Positions 21,884-31,712 of a stretch of 42,737 nt of DNA are shown in pieces. Made by a program: the position numbers and the translations under genes. Every line of letters begins with the position of its first letter. Position 1 is the stretch's first letter. Location: assembly GCA_910577115.1 (NCBI GenBank), contig CAJTMC010000034.1, positions 1 through 42,737 on the forward strand, written 5' to 3'. Source of the DNA: an uncultured Lachnospiraceae bacterium (GTDB lineage: Bacteria > Bacillota > Clostridia > Lachnospirales > Lachnospiraceae). The notes beneath the pieces are model-generated. The model saw only the letters and a list, made by a program, of their open reading frames with translations, had not been told where the DNA came from and did not search any database.

Positions 21884-24800
21884 TTATTGCTCCGTCTGAC
21901 TTTTTAATTCTTTTATAATAACATCTTTTTTCTTCAAAAATACCCTGACAATTTCCGCATCAAAATGCTTTCCTGCTTCTTCCCTTATGATATCAAACGC
22001 CTTGTCAAACTCAAAAGCTTCCTTATAGACCCGCTTTGACACCAGCGCGTCAAACACATCCGCCACAGCCATAATGCGCGCGGCAAGCGGTATGTCAACT
22101 CCCGCCCTTCCTTCCGGATAGCCGCTGCCGTCCCACTTTTCATGGTGATAATAAGCCACATCTTTTGCAATCTGCTTCATCTCAGGCGTTGCGTTTTTCC
22201 CCAAAATATCCTCAACAATCATGCCTCCATAAGCTGCATGATTTTTCATAATCTCGTATTCCTCCGGTGTAAACTTGCCGGGCTTGTTTAGAATCACGTC
22301 TGATATTTTAATTTTCCCCACATCATGCAGCGGTGATACTTTTGTGATGATATCAACATATTTAGGCGTGACAATATTGGAGTAAAGATGCATATGCAGC
22401 ATTTCCTGTGCAATGATCGACACATACTTTGACACATTTTTCACATGGTCGCCCGTATTCCCGTCCCTGCTCTCAATCAGGGAAGCCATACCCTCTATCA
22501 CTTCCCACTGGAATATCTCCATTTTTTCCGCCTGATCCCTGATTTCCTCTGTTTGGATATTCACCTTATTCTCAAGCTCTTTTCGAAGCATCTCCAGCTG
22601 CCGCCTGCGCCGGAACGTATTTACCAGCGTAAAGCCAATCCAAGCAGTGAATGTTATAATCCACACACAGACAATGACAAGATAAAGAATATACCACGCG
22701 TTCTCCCACACATGCGCCTCTTTCTGAAGCAAATACGTCTCCTCCTGCAGAACCTTTGTGCCTTCCTCATTCAAAATCTGAACATGCACAGGGTACGTTC
22801 CATGATTCAGGTTGGTAATCTGTATCGGCTCCAAATCATAGCTCGATACCGCCTTAACTCCGTCATTGATTCCATCTATATAAAATTTTGTGCGCACATC
22901 AGAAAGCGAGTATTTCCTTATAGATGCTTTTACGGTAAACGTCTTTACGTTGGGCGGCACCATAAATACCCCGTCCTCACTATCAAGCACGGTTCCGTCG
23001 CTTAGCGTAACAGATATCCCGAATTTGTAATCCCTTGCCGTATCCGTTATTTCACCGGGCTTAAAACAGCACACGCCCTTGTTTCCGCAAAAGAAAATTC
23101 TGCCGTCCTCACCAATAAAGTTCCACGCATTTGACGTGATGCTTTGTGTCAAACCGTCATTGAAATTTAAAAGCTTATATGCGGTAACGCTATTTGTCCT
23201 GAGCGCTTCCGCATCTATCATATAGATTCCTGCACTTGTAAGCACATATGCATTGTTCCCGTCAATTAAAATATCAAAGTTATCATAATACGGAAAGCTG
23301 TCAATATGCGTAATCACATCATTTTCCATATAACACAAGGAATTGCTTACCACCACGAAAAATCCGTTCTGATATGGCACAAGCCTTAACACGACATCTG
23401 CTGTCAATCCATCTTCAATGCCTATATTTCTTACTATTTTGCCATTTTGAATCACATAAATGCCTGCTCCGTCTGTCGTGGCGTACAGGTATCCGTCTGT
23501 CCCTTCGCACAGGCTTAAAATCTGTGAGTTTTCCAATCCGTCTTCCTGTGTCACGGTTCCGATCACATGATCGTCATCTATAAAATTAATTCCGTCAGCA
23601 GTGCCGGCTGCAATTACTCCGCTTTGAAGCTCTGTCATACACCGGAACCTGTCATCTGTCGCGCCTCTGTTACTGTTAAGGCAATTTATATATCCCTTCT
23701 TATTGACTGATACCAATCCGTTTTTTCCATAGGTACAAAGCCACAGGGTTCCCTGTGAATCCTTCATAATACTGCGAATACGCACATCTTTCAGCATATC
23801 CGTAAGTTTATTTTCTATTTGTCCATAGACGCCCTCTTTTATGATGACAAGTCCGTTATCCGTACCGCAATAGTAACTGTCATCATACGCACACACCGCG
23901 TTGACTCCAACAGCATTTATGCCCGAAAGCGAAAATAAATCCAAAAATCTGCCCTTCGACAGCTTCATTACGCCGCATCTTTGCGATGCAAACCATATAT
24001 TTCCCTCGTAGTCCTCATGGATATTCAAAACAGAAGTATCAAAGCCGTCAAAATGCTGCGTATAAAAACCCCAGCCATTCTCGCTGTCCCCCTTGACATA
24101 TCCCACGCCATTGTCTGCACATATCCAAATCCGGCCGTCGCTGCATTTTTGGATATCCCTTATATTGATAAAGCCGTCCAGCTCTATCCTTCTGTTTGTC
24201 ACTGACATGTTTTTGAAAATACGCAAGTCCTCAACATAGCTTTCCGATGTGCCAACAAGCAGACGTCCGCCCACCGCGGACACACAGGTGTAATAGGTAT
24301 TGTCAAGATGCGGCTCTACCGTATATAAAAGCCTGTCGTCTTCAAGCACAAAAATATTGCCGGCGTTGGTAACTCCCACCAGCTTCTCTCCATACATGGT
24401 CAGCGAAGTAGCATATTCCACGCCGCCTGATATTGTTGCAACCGTACTGATTTGCTCGCCCTCGACGCGAACTCTGCACAAGCTTCCCGTCGTTCCCAAA
24501 TAAACGCTTCCATCAGGCGCTTCCGCAATCGCTCTGACTGAATTTACCGGAAGTCCGTCGTCAACCGTAAAGCTGTGGAACACGCCGTCTTCATACACGA
24601 CGATACCGCTGTCGTTTGTGCTAATCCAAAGCCTCCCCCTGCTGTCCGTCATCAGTGAATAGACACCGGTAATGCCGTTTACAAATTCAAATTCCTTTCC
24701 GTTATATTTTGTCAGACCCGCGTATCCGCCAATCCAAATATAACCGTCCGCCGTCTCGGCAATCGTGTTTGCCTCCGAATAGGGCATACCTGACCTGCTG

Positions 24801-25507
24801 TCGTAGATTGTTTCGACATAGTTCTCGTCAAAATTCCTCTCAGGTATTTCATTTCCCACTTCTGCCGCATGGACATTCCCTCCAAAGCCTTTTGCCAAAA
24901 GCGCCGGAACCAAAATCAACACAGTGAGGACTTTTACGATATCACTCTGCCGTTCCCGTTTTGTTCCCCTGTATTTCAAGAGTAATCTAATGATAATATA
25001 AGCAATCAGCACACTAACCGGCCTGTCTATAATATCCACAATCGCTTCACAGCCTAAACTGCAGACAGTTCTTCCTGCACCATACCATTCGAGCATGTCA
25101 AAGAACACGTCGCCCCAAAAGTTTCCGCACTTTCCTCCATTAAAACGCAGATTCAGCGGAACAGAGAATACTACCGCGGTAATCCCCATTAAAAAGCTTG
25201 ACATAACTGCAGTATCCGTCTTTTCAAGATATCCTCTTTTGACGCAGATATAAAATAAAATGCCTGTTACCGCATTGACAATCATGTAAATCCATTGTTT
25301 ACCGGCGATCGCGGCATAAATTATATTTCCCGCCACCCCAGAGATTACGGCCCCCGCAGGGCCTGTAAAATATGCCGCCACGCAAGTTCCCACTATGTCG
25401 AGCCATATGGGCAGATTAAGGCTTGCCGCAATCCATTTTCCCACTACATTTATCAAGATACAAAAAACAATCATTCCTATATTGTGCCTTAATGATCTGT
25501 CGCCCAT
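21884..25507 (-). CDS. membrane receptor with beta-propeller, Y_Y_Y and HD-GYP domains
   Basis: A 1207-residue fusion. Residues 1-190 form an integral-membrane module with several helices, like ECF/QueT-type substrate-binding membrane proteins. A further hydrophobic segment (about 190-212) leads to two-component-regulator propeller repeats (about 215-790; IWIGGYAGLTKYNG, LWISTNDSGIVVYEDG, IWFASQRCGVMKL and others), a Y_Y_Y-like domain (about 850-930), a membrane helix, a coiled coil, and an HD-GYP domain with His1061-Asp1062 (LHDVGK), HHE (1121-1123) and GYP (1129-1131). HD-GYP proteins hydrolyse cyclic di-GMP. The predicted flow is extracellular ligand to cyclic-di-GMP breakdown. No diguanylate cyclase is nearby. 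Confidence 0.9.
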   Translation of the reverse strand: MGDRSLRHNIGMIVFCILINVVGKWIAASLNLPIWLDIVGTCVAAYFTGPAGAVISGVAGNIIYAAIAGKQWIYMIVNAVTGILFYICVKRGYLEKTDTAVMSSFLMGITAVVFSVPLNLRFNGGKCGNFWGDVFFDMLEWYGAGRTVCSLGCEAIVDIIDRPVSVLIAYIIIRLLLKYRGTKRERQSDIVKVLTVLILVPALLAKGFGGNVHAAEVGNEIPERNFDENYVETIYDSRSGMPYSEANTIAETADGYIWIGGYAGLTKYNGKEFEFVNGITGVYSLMTDSRGRLWISTNDSGIVVYEDGVFHSFTVDDGLPVNSVRAIAEAPDGSVYLGTTGSLCRVRVEGEQISTVATISGGVEYATSLTMYGEKLVGVTNAGNIFVLEDDRLLYTVEPHLDNTYYTCVSAVGGRLLVGTSESYVEDLRIFKNMSVTNRRIELDGFINIRDIQKCSDGRIWICADNGVGYVKGDSENGWGFYTQHFDGFDTSVLNIHEDYEGNIWFASQRCGVMKLSKGRFLDLFSLSGINAVGVNAVCAYDDSYYCGTDNGLVIIKEGVYGQIENKLTDMLKDVRIRSIMKDSQGTLWLCTYGKNGLVSVNKKGYINCLNSNRGATDDRFRCMTELQSGVIAAGTADGINFIDDDHVIGTVTQEDGLENSQILSLCEGTDGYLYATTDGAGIYVIQNGKIVRNIGIEDGLTADVVLRLVPYQNGFFVVVSNSLCYMENDVITHIDSFPYYDNFDILIDGNNAYVLTSAGIYMIDAEALRTNSVTAYKLLNFNDGLTQSITSNAWNFIGEDGRIFFCGNKGVCCFKPGEITDTARDYKFGISVTLSDGTVLDSEDGVFMVPPNVKTFTVKASIRKYSLSDVRTKFYIDGINDGVKAVSSYDLEPIQITNLNHGTYPVHVQILNEEGTKVLQEETYLLQKEAHVWENAWYILYLVIVCVWIITFTAWIGFTLVNTFRRRRQLEMLRKELENKVNIQTEEIRDQAEKMEIFQWEVIEGMASLIESRDGNTGDHVKNVSKYVSIIAQEMLHMHLYSNIVTPKYVDIITKVSPLHDVGKIKISDVILNKPGKFTPEEYEIMKNHAAYGGMIVEDILGKNATPEMKQIAKDVAYYHHEKWDGSGYPEGRAGVDIPLAARIMAVADVFDALVSKRVYKEAFEFDKAFDIIREEAGKHFDAEIVRVFLKKKDVIIKELKSQTEQ

Positions 25508-25874
25508 AGTACCCCCTCCAAAAAACTATCTCATTTATAATGATAACATTACTAATTGCAATACTGCAAGTATATTCGACAGAATAAGACTATAAACTGT
25601 TATTACAGCCAAACACCTAAAAATGCCGATTGAAACAGCGCTATCTTTTTCATTCAAAAATATCCTGTAATACTTGTAATAAACGCCCTTAAAAATTATA
25701 GCAAAGGTGGATAAAAAAGAGAATGAGGAAATTCCACATTCTCTTAACATTTTCGCAGCATTATAAGTTAATCCGGTATTTCTCCATGTAGAAAAGTACA
25801 AGAAGAACCCTATCCACCAAATAAATATAAACAGCTCTTTTTTCTCCGGTCATAAACACCAACCTCATTTTGGG
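25508..25874. other. 367-base gap with a possibly frameshifted membrane-protein gene
   Basis: Apart from the broken small ORF described separately, the gap holds the leader of the receptor gene (TAACATTACT-rich, with GGAGG before its ATG). No terminator is convincing after argS. Confidence 0.35.
25535..25851 (-). pseudogene. small membrane protein, probably frameshifted at an A-run
   Basis: A frame ending at 25535 encodes about 100 hydrophobic residues (LFIFIWWIGFFLYFS, then SIGIFRCLAVITVYSLILSNILAVLQL) but lacks a good start: upstream in frame comes a stop. An ATG at 25849-25851 with GAGG nine bases upstream reads MTGEK in another frame. Removing one A from a run of six (near 25836) would join them. 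It may be a pseudogene, a phase-variable gene or a sequence error. A TTG start at 25801 is an alternative. Family unknown. Confidence 0.4.
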
Positions 25875-27647
25875 TTACATTCTTTCCGGTGCGGAAAAAC
25901 CAAGCAGATCTATCGAAGATTCCAGCACATCGCGCGTGAGCGCTAAGAGCGCTATCCAGCCTGCTTTTTTCGCTTCATCTTCCTCGCCAAGAATTTTTGT
26001 TTCATGGTAGAAATGGTTGAAGGCATTGGCAAGATTATAGATATAGGCACAGACTTTGTGCGGCGCGGCTTCCTCATAAGCTGCCTCTATACTTGCATTG
26101 AATAATGCAAGCGCGAGCATCAGCTGTTTCTCGCTCTCGTTTACAGGCGCCTTGATATCGGACTGCACTGCTGTCAAATCACCTCCGTTTTCTTTATACT
26201 TTGTAAGAATGGATTTAATTCGTACTATTGTATAAAGAATATACGGACCCGTGTCGCCTTCAAAGGAAGTAAAGCGGTCGATATCAAAAATATAGTCTTT
26301 GCTTGCCTGATTCGACAAGTCGCCGTATTTGAGTGCCGCAAGCGCCACCACTTCGGCAATCTGCCTTGCCTCCTCGTCCTCAACGCCGCGGTTTTCCGTA
26401 ATCTTGCGCAGCATTTCGTCGTTAATCTCTTTGATGAGATTTTCCAAACGCATCACGCCGCCGTCACGCGTTTTAAACGGCTTTCCGTCCTTGCCATTCA
26501 TCGTGCCAAAGCCGACAAACAACAGCTGCGTATCATCATTTACAAGTTTTGTTTTCCTTGCACAGCGGAACACCTGCTCAAAATAAAGCTCCTGACGCTT
26601 GTCCACTACATAAATGATTTTATCGGGTTTTTCAACCTCCATACGCATCATAATCGTTGCAAGATCTGTGGTATTGTAAAGGGCAGCTCCGTCCGACTTT
26701 AAAATCATACAAGGCGGCATTTCCTTTGTGTCCGTTTCTTCCTTAACATCTACCACAAGAGCGCCCTCGCTGATATATGCATATCCACCCGCTTTCATGT
26801 AATCAACCATTTTCGGTATCAGGTCATGTACGGTTGACTCCCCGTTCCAAAGGTCAAACTCCACATTCAATTTATCATAATTTTTCTTTAAATCAATAAC
26901 AGATACCGCAATAATGTGATCCCACAAAGCCCTGTATCCGCTCACTCCGCTTTGCAGCTTGAACGTGCATTCCATCGCAGCTGCCTTGTAGTCGGCATCT
27001 TCCTTCGAACGCTTGCTGGCATACGGGTAAATCTCTTCAAGCTCTGAAATTGTAAAAGGCGCTTCTTTGGGATACGCTCCTGTATAGGTTTCATCAAAAT
27101 ACACCAGCTCCGGATGCCTTACCTTCAATTCGTTAATGACAAGTCCCATAGGCTGTCCCCAGTCTCCAAGATGAATATCACCGATAATATTCTGTCCTGC
27201 ATAACGCGCAATCCGCTTTATGCTCTCTCCGATAATCGCAGGACGCAAATGCCCCACATGAAGCGGCTTGGCAATGTTTGGCCCGCCATAGTCAATCACA
27301 ATCTTTGCAGGATTTTTTGCCTCCTCCAAACCATATTTCTCCTCTGATCGCATACCCTTTATATATCCGCCTACGAACGCATTCTTCAACATCAAATTCA
27401 AAAATCCGGGTGCAACTGCTTCCGCATTCTCAAATACACTGCTGTCCGCAAGCTTTGCAGCCACATCATTTGCAATCATAATTGGCGCTTTTTTATACTG
27501 CTTTGCACCTGCCATTGCACCGTTACACTGATATTCACAAAGGTCGGGACGGTTTGAGGGCGTAACCCTTCCAAGCTCACGCGCATAACCCGCCGCCTCA
27601 AAAGCATTCATCATTTCCTCCGAAATCAAATCTAATAACTTTTTCAT
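25875..27647 (-). CDS. argS: arginyl-tRNA synthetase
   Basis: A 590-residue class I synthetase. The N-terminal additional domain (1-100) is followed by the HIGH motif as HVGH in KPLHVGHLR (about 132-140), YDKLNVEFDLWNGES, and the C-terminal anticodon-binding domain ending in the typical ERM. The KMSKS region is degenerate (GKPFKTRDGGVMRLENL), as is common in ArgRS. It charges tRNA-Arg. No ribosome site lies within 15 bases of the ATG; AAAGGAG occurs farther up and is separated from it by a small hairpin. Confidence 0.95.
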   Translation of the reverse strand: MKKLLDLISEEMMNAFEAAGYARELGRVTPSNRPDLCEYQCNGAMAGAKQYKKAPIMIANDVAAKLADSSVFENAEAVAPGFLNLMLKNAFVGGYIKGMRSEEKYGLEEAKNPAKIVIDYGGPNIAKPLHVGHLRPAIIGESIKRIARYAGQNIIGDIHLGDWGQPMGLVINELKVRHPELVYFDETYTGAYPKEAPFTISELEEIYPYASKRSKEDADYKAAAMECTFKLQSGVSGYRALWDHIIAVSVIDLKKNYDKLNVEFDLWNGESTVHDLIPKMVDYMKAGGYAYISEGALVVDVKEETDTKEMPPCMILKSDGAALYNTTDLATIMMRMEVEKPDKIIYVVDKRQELYFEQVFRCARKTKLVNDDTQLLFVGFGTMNGKDGKPFKTRDGGVMRLENLIKEINDEMLRKITENRGVEDEEARQIAEVVALAALKYGDLSNQASKDYIFDIDRFTSFEGDTGPYILYTIVRIKSILTKYKENGGDLTAVQSDIKAPVNESEKQLMLALALFNASIEAAYEEAAPHKVCAYIYNLANAFNHFYHETKILGEEDEAKKAGWIALLALTRDVLESSIDLLGFSAPERM

Positions 27648-27742
27648 ACTTTATAGCCATGCCCACGTCAGGCATACTCCTTTCAAAATTTTTTCGTAAC
27701 GATTCCGTACCTTCATAGTTACAGGCGTCAAACCATGCAAAA

Positions 27743-28453
27743 TCACTTCGCAGTGGCTTGATGCATGAAGTTTATGACATTTGTGTCATTTTTTAACGCC
27801 TGTTTTTGCTCCCGTTCTTTCTTGGAAAAAACACATCCACAATAATCCTGTCGATATAGATGATACTCCGCCGAGAGCTCTATCGAACGTTTATATCCGT
27901 TTTTTTTCTTGAAATCAGACACAAGCCATTTCAACTGATATTCCTTTGCAAGCCGCTCGCCGATTTCATTGAGCTTTTTGGCGTTTTTTAACGGACTAAT
28001 CGTAAGCGTTGTAGAAAAATAATCATAATGGTTTGCTTTTGCCTGCTCCGCCGTACGACGAAGGCGCAGCTCGTAACACAAGAAGCATCGCTCGCCGCCT
28101 TCCGGACAGTCCTCCAAGCCGCTTGCCATATCATAAAAACGCTGTGGCTCATAATCGCCCTCCACTACGTCTATAGGATATCCCGTCTCCTGTTCATTGT
28201 ATACACCAATCAGACGCTTTTGCTCCTGCACACGCTTTTGGTATTCCGCTTCAAAAGAAATATTCGGATTGTAGTAAAAAACCGTTATCTTAAAATAGTT
28301 TCTGAGATATTCCAGTACATAACTGCTGCATGGTGCGCAGCAGCTGTGCAGAAAAAGGCCTTTCCCGACCTCCCGTTTTTTCTCCATACTCTCTATCAGA
28401 CAATCCAGTTCCTTTTGATAATTTCTTGCATTCAAGTTTCCTGCATTCGCCAC
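27743..28453 (-). CDS. queH: epoxyqueuosine reductase QueH
   Basis: A 236-residue QueH (DUF208), which reduces epoxyqueuosine to queuosine in tRNA wobble positions with iron-sulfur cofactors. The cysteines are conserved: HSCCAPCSSYVLEYL near the N-terminus, RCFLCYELRLRRTAE in the middle, and RQDYCGCVFSKKE at the end. The start is a GTG at 28453 with GGAGG about 12 bases upstream; the nearby ATG is out of frame. It lies downstream of carB by about 60 bases and upstream of argS, giving a possible tRNA-related pair. Confidence 0.9.
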   Translation of the reverse strand: MANAGNLNARNYQKELDCLIESMEKKREVGKGLFLHSCCAPCSSYVLEYLRNYFKITVFYYNPNISFEAEYQKRVQEQKRLIGVYNEQETGYPIDVVEGDYEPQRFYDMASGLEDCPEGGERCFLCYELRLRRTAEQAKANHYDYFSTTLTISPLKNAKKLNEIGERLAKEYQLKWLVSDFKKKNGYKRSIELSAEYHLYRQDYCGCVFSKKEREQKQALKNDTNVINFMHQATAK

Positions 28454-28514
28454 CTTATTTCAACAGCCTCCATTTACAAGAACACCCTTCCGCCCCAAAC
28501 GGAAAGGAAACTAC

Positions 28515-31500
28515 CTATATCTCTGCAATATTTACAAGCGTCAAAGGATTATCATTTTTATTTTCCAGACTTGTCGCCAAAGCCTTTGCCGTATCCAGCG
28601 CCGTAATGCAGTTGACGCCTGTTTCAATCGAGGTTCTTCGGATTAGGAAACCGTCCCTTGACTTATCGCGCCCCTGTGTCGGCGTATCAATCACAAGGTC
28701 AATTCGGTGACCCAAAATCAAGTCCATGACAGTCGGGGACTCCTGATTGATTTTATTGACTTTTCGTGCCTTTACTCCTGCATCATTCAACGCCTTAGCG
28801 GTACTCCTTGTGGCATAAATCTTATAACCAAGCTTTTCAAAGCGCCGCCCTATTTCAATCGCTTCTCCCTTATCGGCATCTTTTACCGTAATAATCATCT
28901 GCTTATGCTTTGGAAGGTCGATTCCCGCGCCTAAAAATGCTTTATATAACGCCTCGTTAAAAGTCTTTGCAATGCCAAGACACTCACCCGTTGATTTCAT
29001 TTCAGGCCCAAGGCTAATCTCCGCGCCTCTGATTTTCTCAAACGAAAAGACCGGCATTTTGATTGCCACATAGTCGGCTTCTTTCTGTAACCCCGGCTCA
29101 TAGCCAAGCTCCCGTATTGTCTTTCCTATGATAACCTCTGTCGCAAGATCTACAATCGGTATTCCGGTCACCTTGCTGATATACGGTACGGTTCTTGAAG
29201 AACGCGGATTGACCTCAATCACATAAATCTCCTCGCCGACCGCAATAAATTGAATGTTAATCAGCCCCTTCACATGAAGCGCCTTCGCAAGGCGTCTCGT
29301 GTATTCCGCAATCGTTTCTTTCACATGGTCACTGACTGTATATGCCGGATAGACGGAAATGGAATCGCCCGAATGAACGCCCGTTCTCTCAATATGCTCC
29401 ATAATCCCCGGAATCAGAATATCCGTACCGTCACACACCGCGTCAACCTCAAGCTCCCTGCCCTGCAAATACTTGTCTACAAGGATTGGGTGATCCTGCG
29501 CAATCCGGTTGATGACTTCCATAAACTCCTCAATCTCCTCATCGGAAATCGCAATCTGCATTCCCTGTCCGCCAAGCACATAGGAGGGACGCACCAGCAC
29601 CGGATAGCCCAAACGGTTTGCCACCTCTTTTGCTTCCTTTGCCGTATAGACCGTACCGCCTTCGGCACGCGGAATTTGGGTTTCCTCCAAAATCCGGTCA
29701 AACAGCTCTCTGTCCTCCGCCGCATCGACGTCTTCCGCCTTTGTCCCAAGAATCGGCACACCCATTTTCATCAGGCTCTCTGTCAGCTTAATCGCCGTCT
29801 GTCCGCCAAACTGCACGACTGCCCCGTCTGGCTTTTCCAATCGTACAATATTCTCAACATCCTCCGGCGTGAGCGGCTCAAAATAAAGCTTATCCGCAAT
29901 ATCAAAGTCTGTGCTGACCGTTTCGGGATTATTGTTGATAATTACAGTCTCATAACCTGCCTTCGAAAATGCCCAAGTCGCATGTACAGAACAATAGTCA
30001 AACTCAATTCCCTGTCCGATGCGGATTGGCCCGGAACCAAGCACAAGCACCTTCTTTGGCGGATTGGTTTCCACTGCTTCGTTCACACCGTCAAAACAGG
30101 AATAGTAATAAGGCGTGCTCGCCTCAAACTCCGCCGCACAGGTATCCACCATTTTAAATGCCGCAACGATATTGTTGTCGTAGCGCATTTGCTTGATTTC
30201 CTCTTCGCTTTTTCCGGTCAGTCTTGCGATCACATTGTCGGGAAATTCAATTCGTTTTGCTTCCTTTAAGAGTTCTGCAGTAAGCGGCTGTGTCTCCAGC
30301 GCATGTTCCATTTCAACAAGAATCGCAAGCTTATCAAGAAACCATTGATCGACCTTTGTGATGTCATAAATGGTATCGTAGTCAATTCCTCTCCGAAGCG
30401 CTTCCGCAATCACGTAGATTCTCTGGTCATCGACTCTTCCAAGCCGCTTTAGGAGAGCGTCTTTGTCAAGGTCCGAAAAATCATAGCTTCTTAAGCAGTC
30501 CACATGCTGTTCGAGTGAACGGATTGCTTTCATCAGCGCCCCCTCAAAGTTTGTGCAGATACTCATTACCTCGCCCGTTGCTTTCATCTGTGTGGTCAGT
30601 GTTCTCTTTGCCGTAATGAACTTATCAAACGGCAGTCTTGGCATCTTCACCACGCAATAATCCAATGTAGGCTCAAAGCTTGCATAGGTCTTTCCGGTGA
30701 TTGCATTCTGAATCTCATCCAGCGTATAGCCAAGCGCAATCTTTGCGGCAACCTTTGCAATCGGATATCCCGTCGCCTTTGAAGCAAGGGCCGAGGAACG
30801 GCTCACTCTGGGGTTTACCTCAATCACACAGTACTCAAAGCTTGTAGGGTGAAGCGCAAACTGTACATTACAGCCACCCGTTATATTCAGCTCCGAAATG
30901 ATATTTAGCGCAGAGGTACGAAGCATCTGATATTCCTTATCGCTCAAGGTCTGCGAAGGCGCTACGACAATGCTGTCTCCCGTATGTACACCCACAGGGT
31001 CAATGTTTTCCATATTACATACGGTGATGCAGTTGCCTGCACTGTCACGCATCACCTCGTACTCGATTTCCTTCCATCCCGCGATACAACGCTCCACCAG
31101 CACCTGTCCCACACGCGACAGCCGCAGACCGTTCTCAAGAATTTCCTCCAGCTCCACCTGATTGCGCGCAATTCCGCCGCCACTTCCGCCAAGCGTGTAC
31201 GCGGGACGCAGCACGACAGGATAGCCAATGGTATTTGTAAAGGCAACACCATCCTCCACGTTTTCCACCACAAGAGAAGCCGCACATGGCTCGCCGATTT
31301 TCTCCATCGTGTCCTTAAATTCCTGTCTGTCCTCCGCCTTTTTGATTGTAGCAGCCGTCGTGCCAAGCAGCTTTACATTGTGCGACGCCAAAAAGCCGCT
31401 CTCCTCGAGCTCCATTCCAAGATTTAATCCTGCCTGTCCGCCAAGCGTGGGAAGAATCGAATCCGGTTTTTCCTTTTCAATAATCTGTTCCAAAACCTTT

Positions 31501-31712
31501 ACCGTCAGAGGCTCAATATAAACTTTATCCGCGATATCCCTGTCTGTCATGATTGTTGCCGGATTGGAGTTTACCAAAACAACCTCAATGCCCTCCTCTT
31601 TTAAAGAACGGCATGCCTGTGTGCCTGCGTAGTCAAACTCGGCTGCCTGTCCGATGACAATCGGGCCGGAGCCTATGACCATTACTTTTTTAACATTCGG
31701 ATTTTTCGGCAT
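28515..31712 (-). CDS. carB: carbamoyl-phosphate synthase, large subunit
   Basis: A 1065-residue CarB. Two ATP-grasp halves are plain: GSGPIVIGQAAEFDYAG and VLGSGPIRIGQGIEFDY mark the starts, GGSGGGIARN and GGQGMQIAIS the glycine loops, and EVNPRVSRSSALASKATGYP and EVNPRSSRTVPYISKVTGIP the metal sites. The last about 130 residues form the MGS-like allosteric domain (SLENKNDN at the end). It makes carbamoyl phosphate from bicarbonate, ATP and ammonia delivered by CarA, for pyrimidines and arginine. Its ATG overlaps the carA stop (TAATG), implying coupled translation. Confidence 0.97.
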   Translation of the reverse strand: MPKNPNVKKVMVIGSGPIVIGQAAEFDYAGTQACRSLKEEGIEVVLVNSNPATIMTDRDIADKVYIEPLTVKVLEQIIEKEKPDSILPTLGGQAGLNLGMELEESGFLASHNVKLLGTTAATIKKAEDRQEFKDTMEKIGEPCAASLVVENVEDGVAFTNTIGYPVVLRPAYTLGGSGGGIARNQVELEEILENGLRLSRVGQVLVERCIAGWKEIEYEVMRDSAGNCITVCNMENIDPVGVHTGDSIVVAPSQTLSDKEYQMLRTSALNIISELNITGGCNVQFALHPTSFEYCVIEVNPRVSRSSALASKATGYPIAKVAAKIALGYTLDEIQNAITGKTYASFEPTLDYCVVKMPRLPFDKFITAKRTLTTQMKATGEVMSICTNFEGALMKAIRSLEQHVDCLRSYDFSDLDKDALLKRLGRVDDQRIYVIAEALRRGIDYDTIYDITKVDQWFLDKLAILVEMEHALETQPLTAELLKEAKRIEFPDNVIARLTGKSEEEIKQMRYDNNIVAAFKMVDTCAAEFEASTPYYYSCFDGVNEAVETNPPKKVLVLGSGPIRIGQGIEFDYCSVHATWAFSKAGYETVIINNNPETVSTDFDIADKLYFEPLTPEDVENIVRLEKPDGAVVQFGGQTAIKLTESLMKMGVPILGTKAEDVDAAEDRELFDRILEETQIPRAEGGTVYTAKEAKEVANRLGYPVLVRPSYVLGGQGMQIAISDEEIEEFMEVINRIAQDHPILVDKYLQGRELEVDAVCDGTDILIPGIMEHIERTGVHSGDSISVYPAYTVSDHVKETIAEYTRRLAKALHVKGLINIQFIAVGEEIYVIEVNPRSSRTVPYISKVTGIPIVDLATEVIIGKTIRELGYEPGLQKEADYVAIKMPVFSFEKIRGAEISLGPEMKSTGECLGIAKTFNEALYKAFLGAGIDLPKHKQMIITVKDADKGEAIEIGRRFEKLGYKIYATRSTAKALNDAGVKARKVNKINQESPTVMDLILGHRIDLVIDTPTQGRDKSRDGFLIRRTSIETGVNCITALDTAKALATSLENKNDNPLTLVNIAEI

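Noticed and set aside
29250..30269. 339-codon open frame on the plus strand
   Set aside because: It lies wholly within carB, whose family motifs cover the minus strand; composition is that of an antisense shadow.
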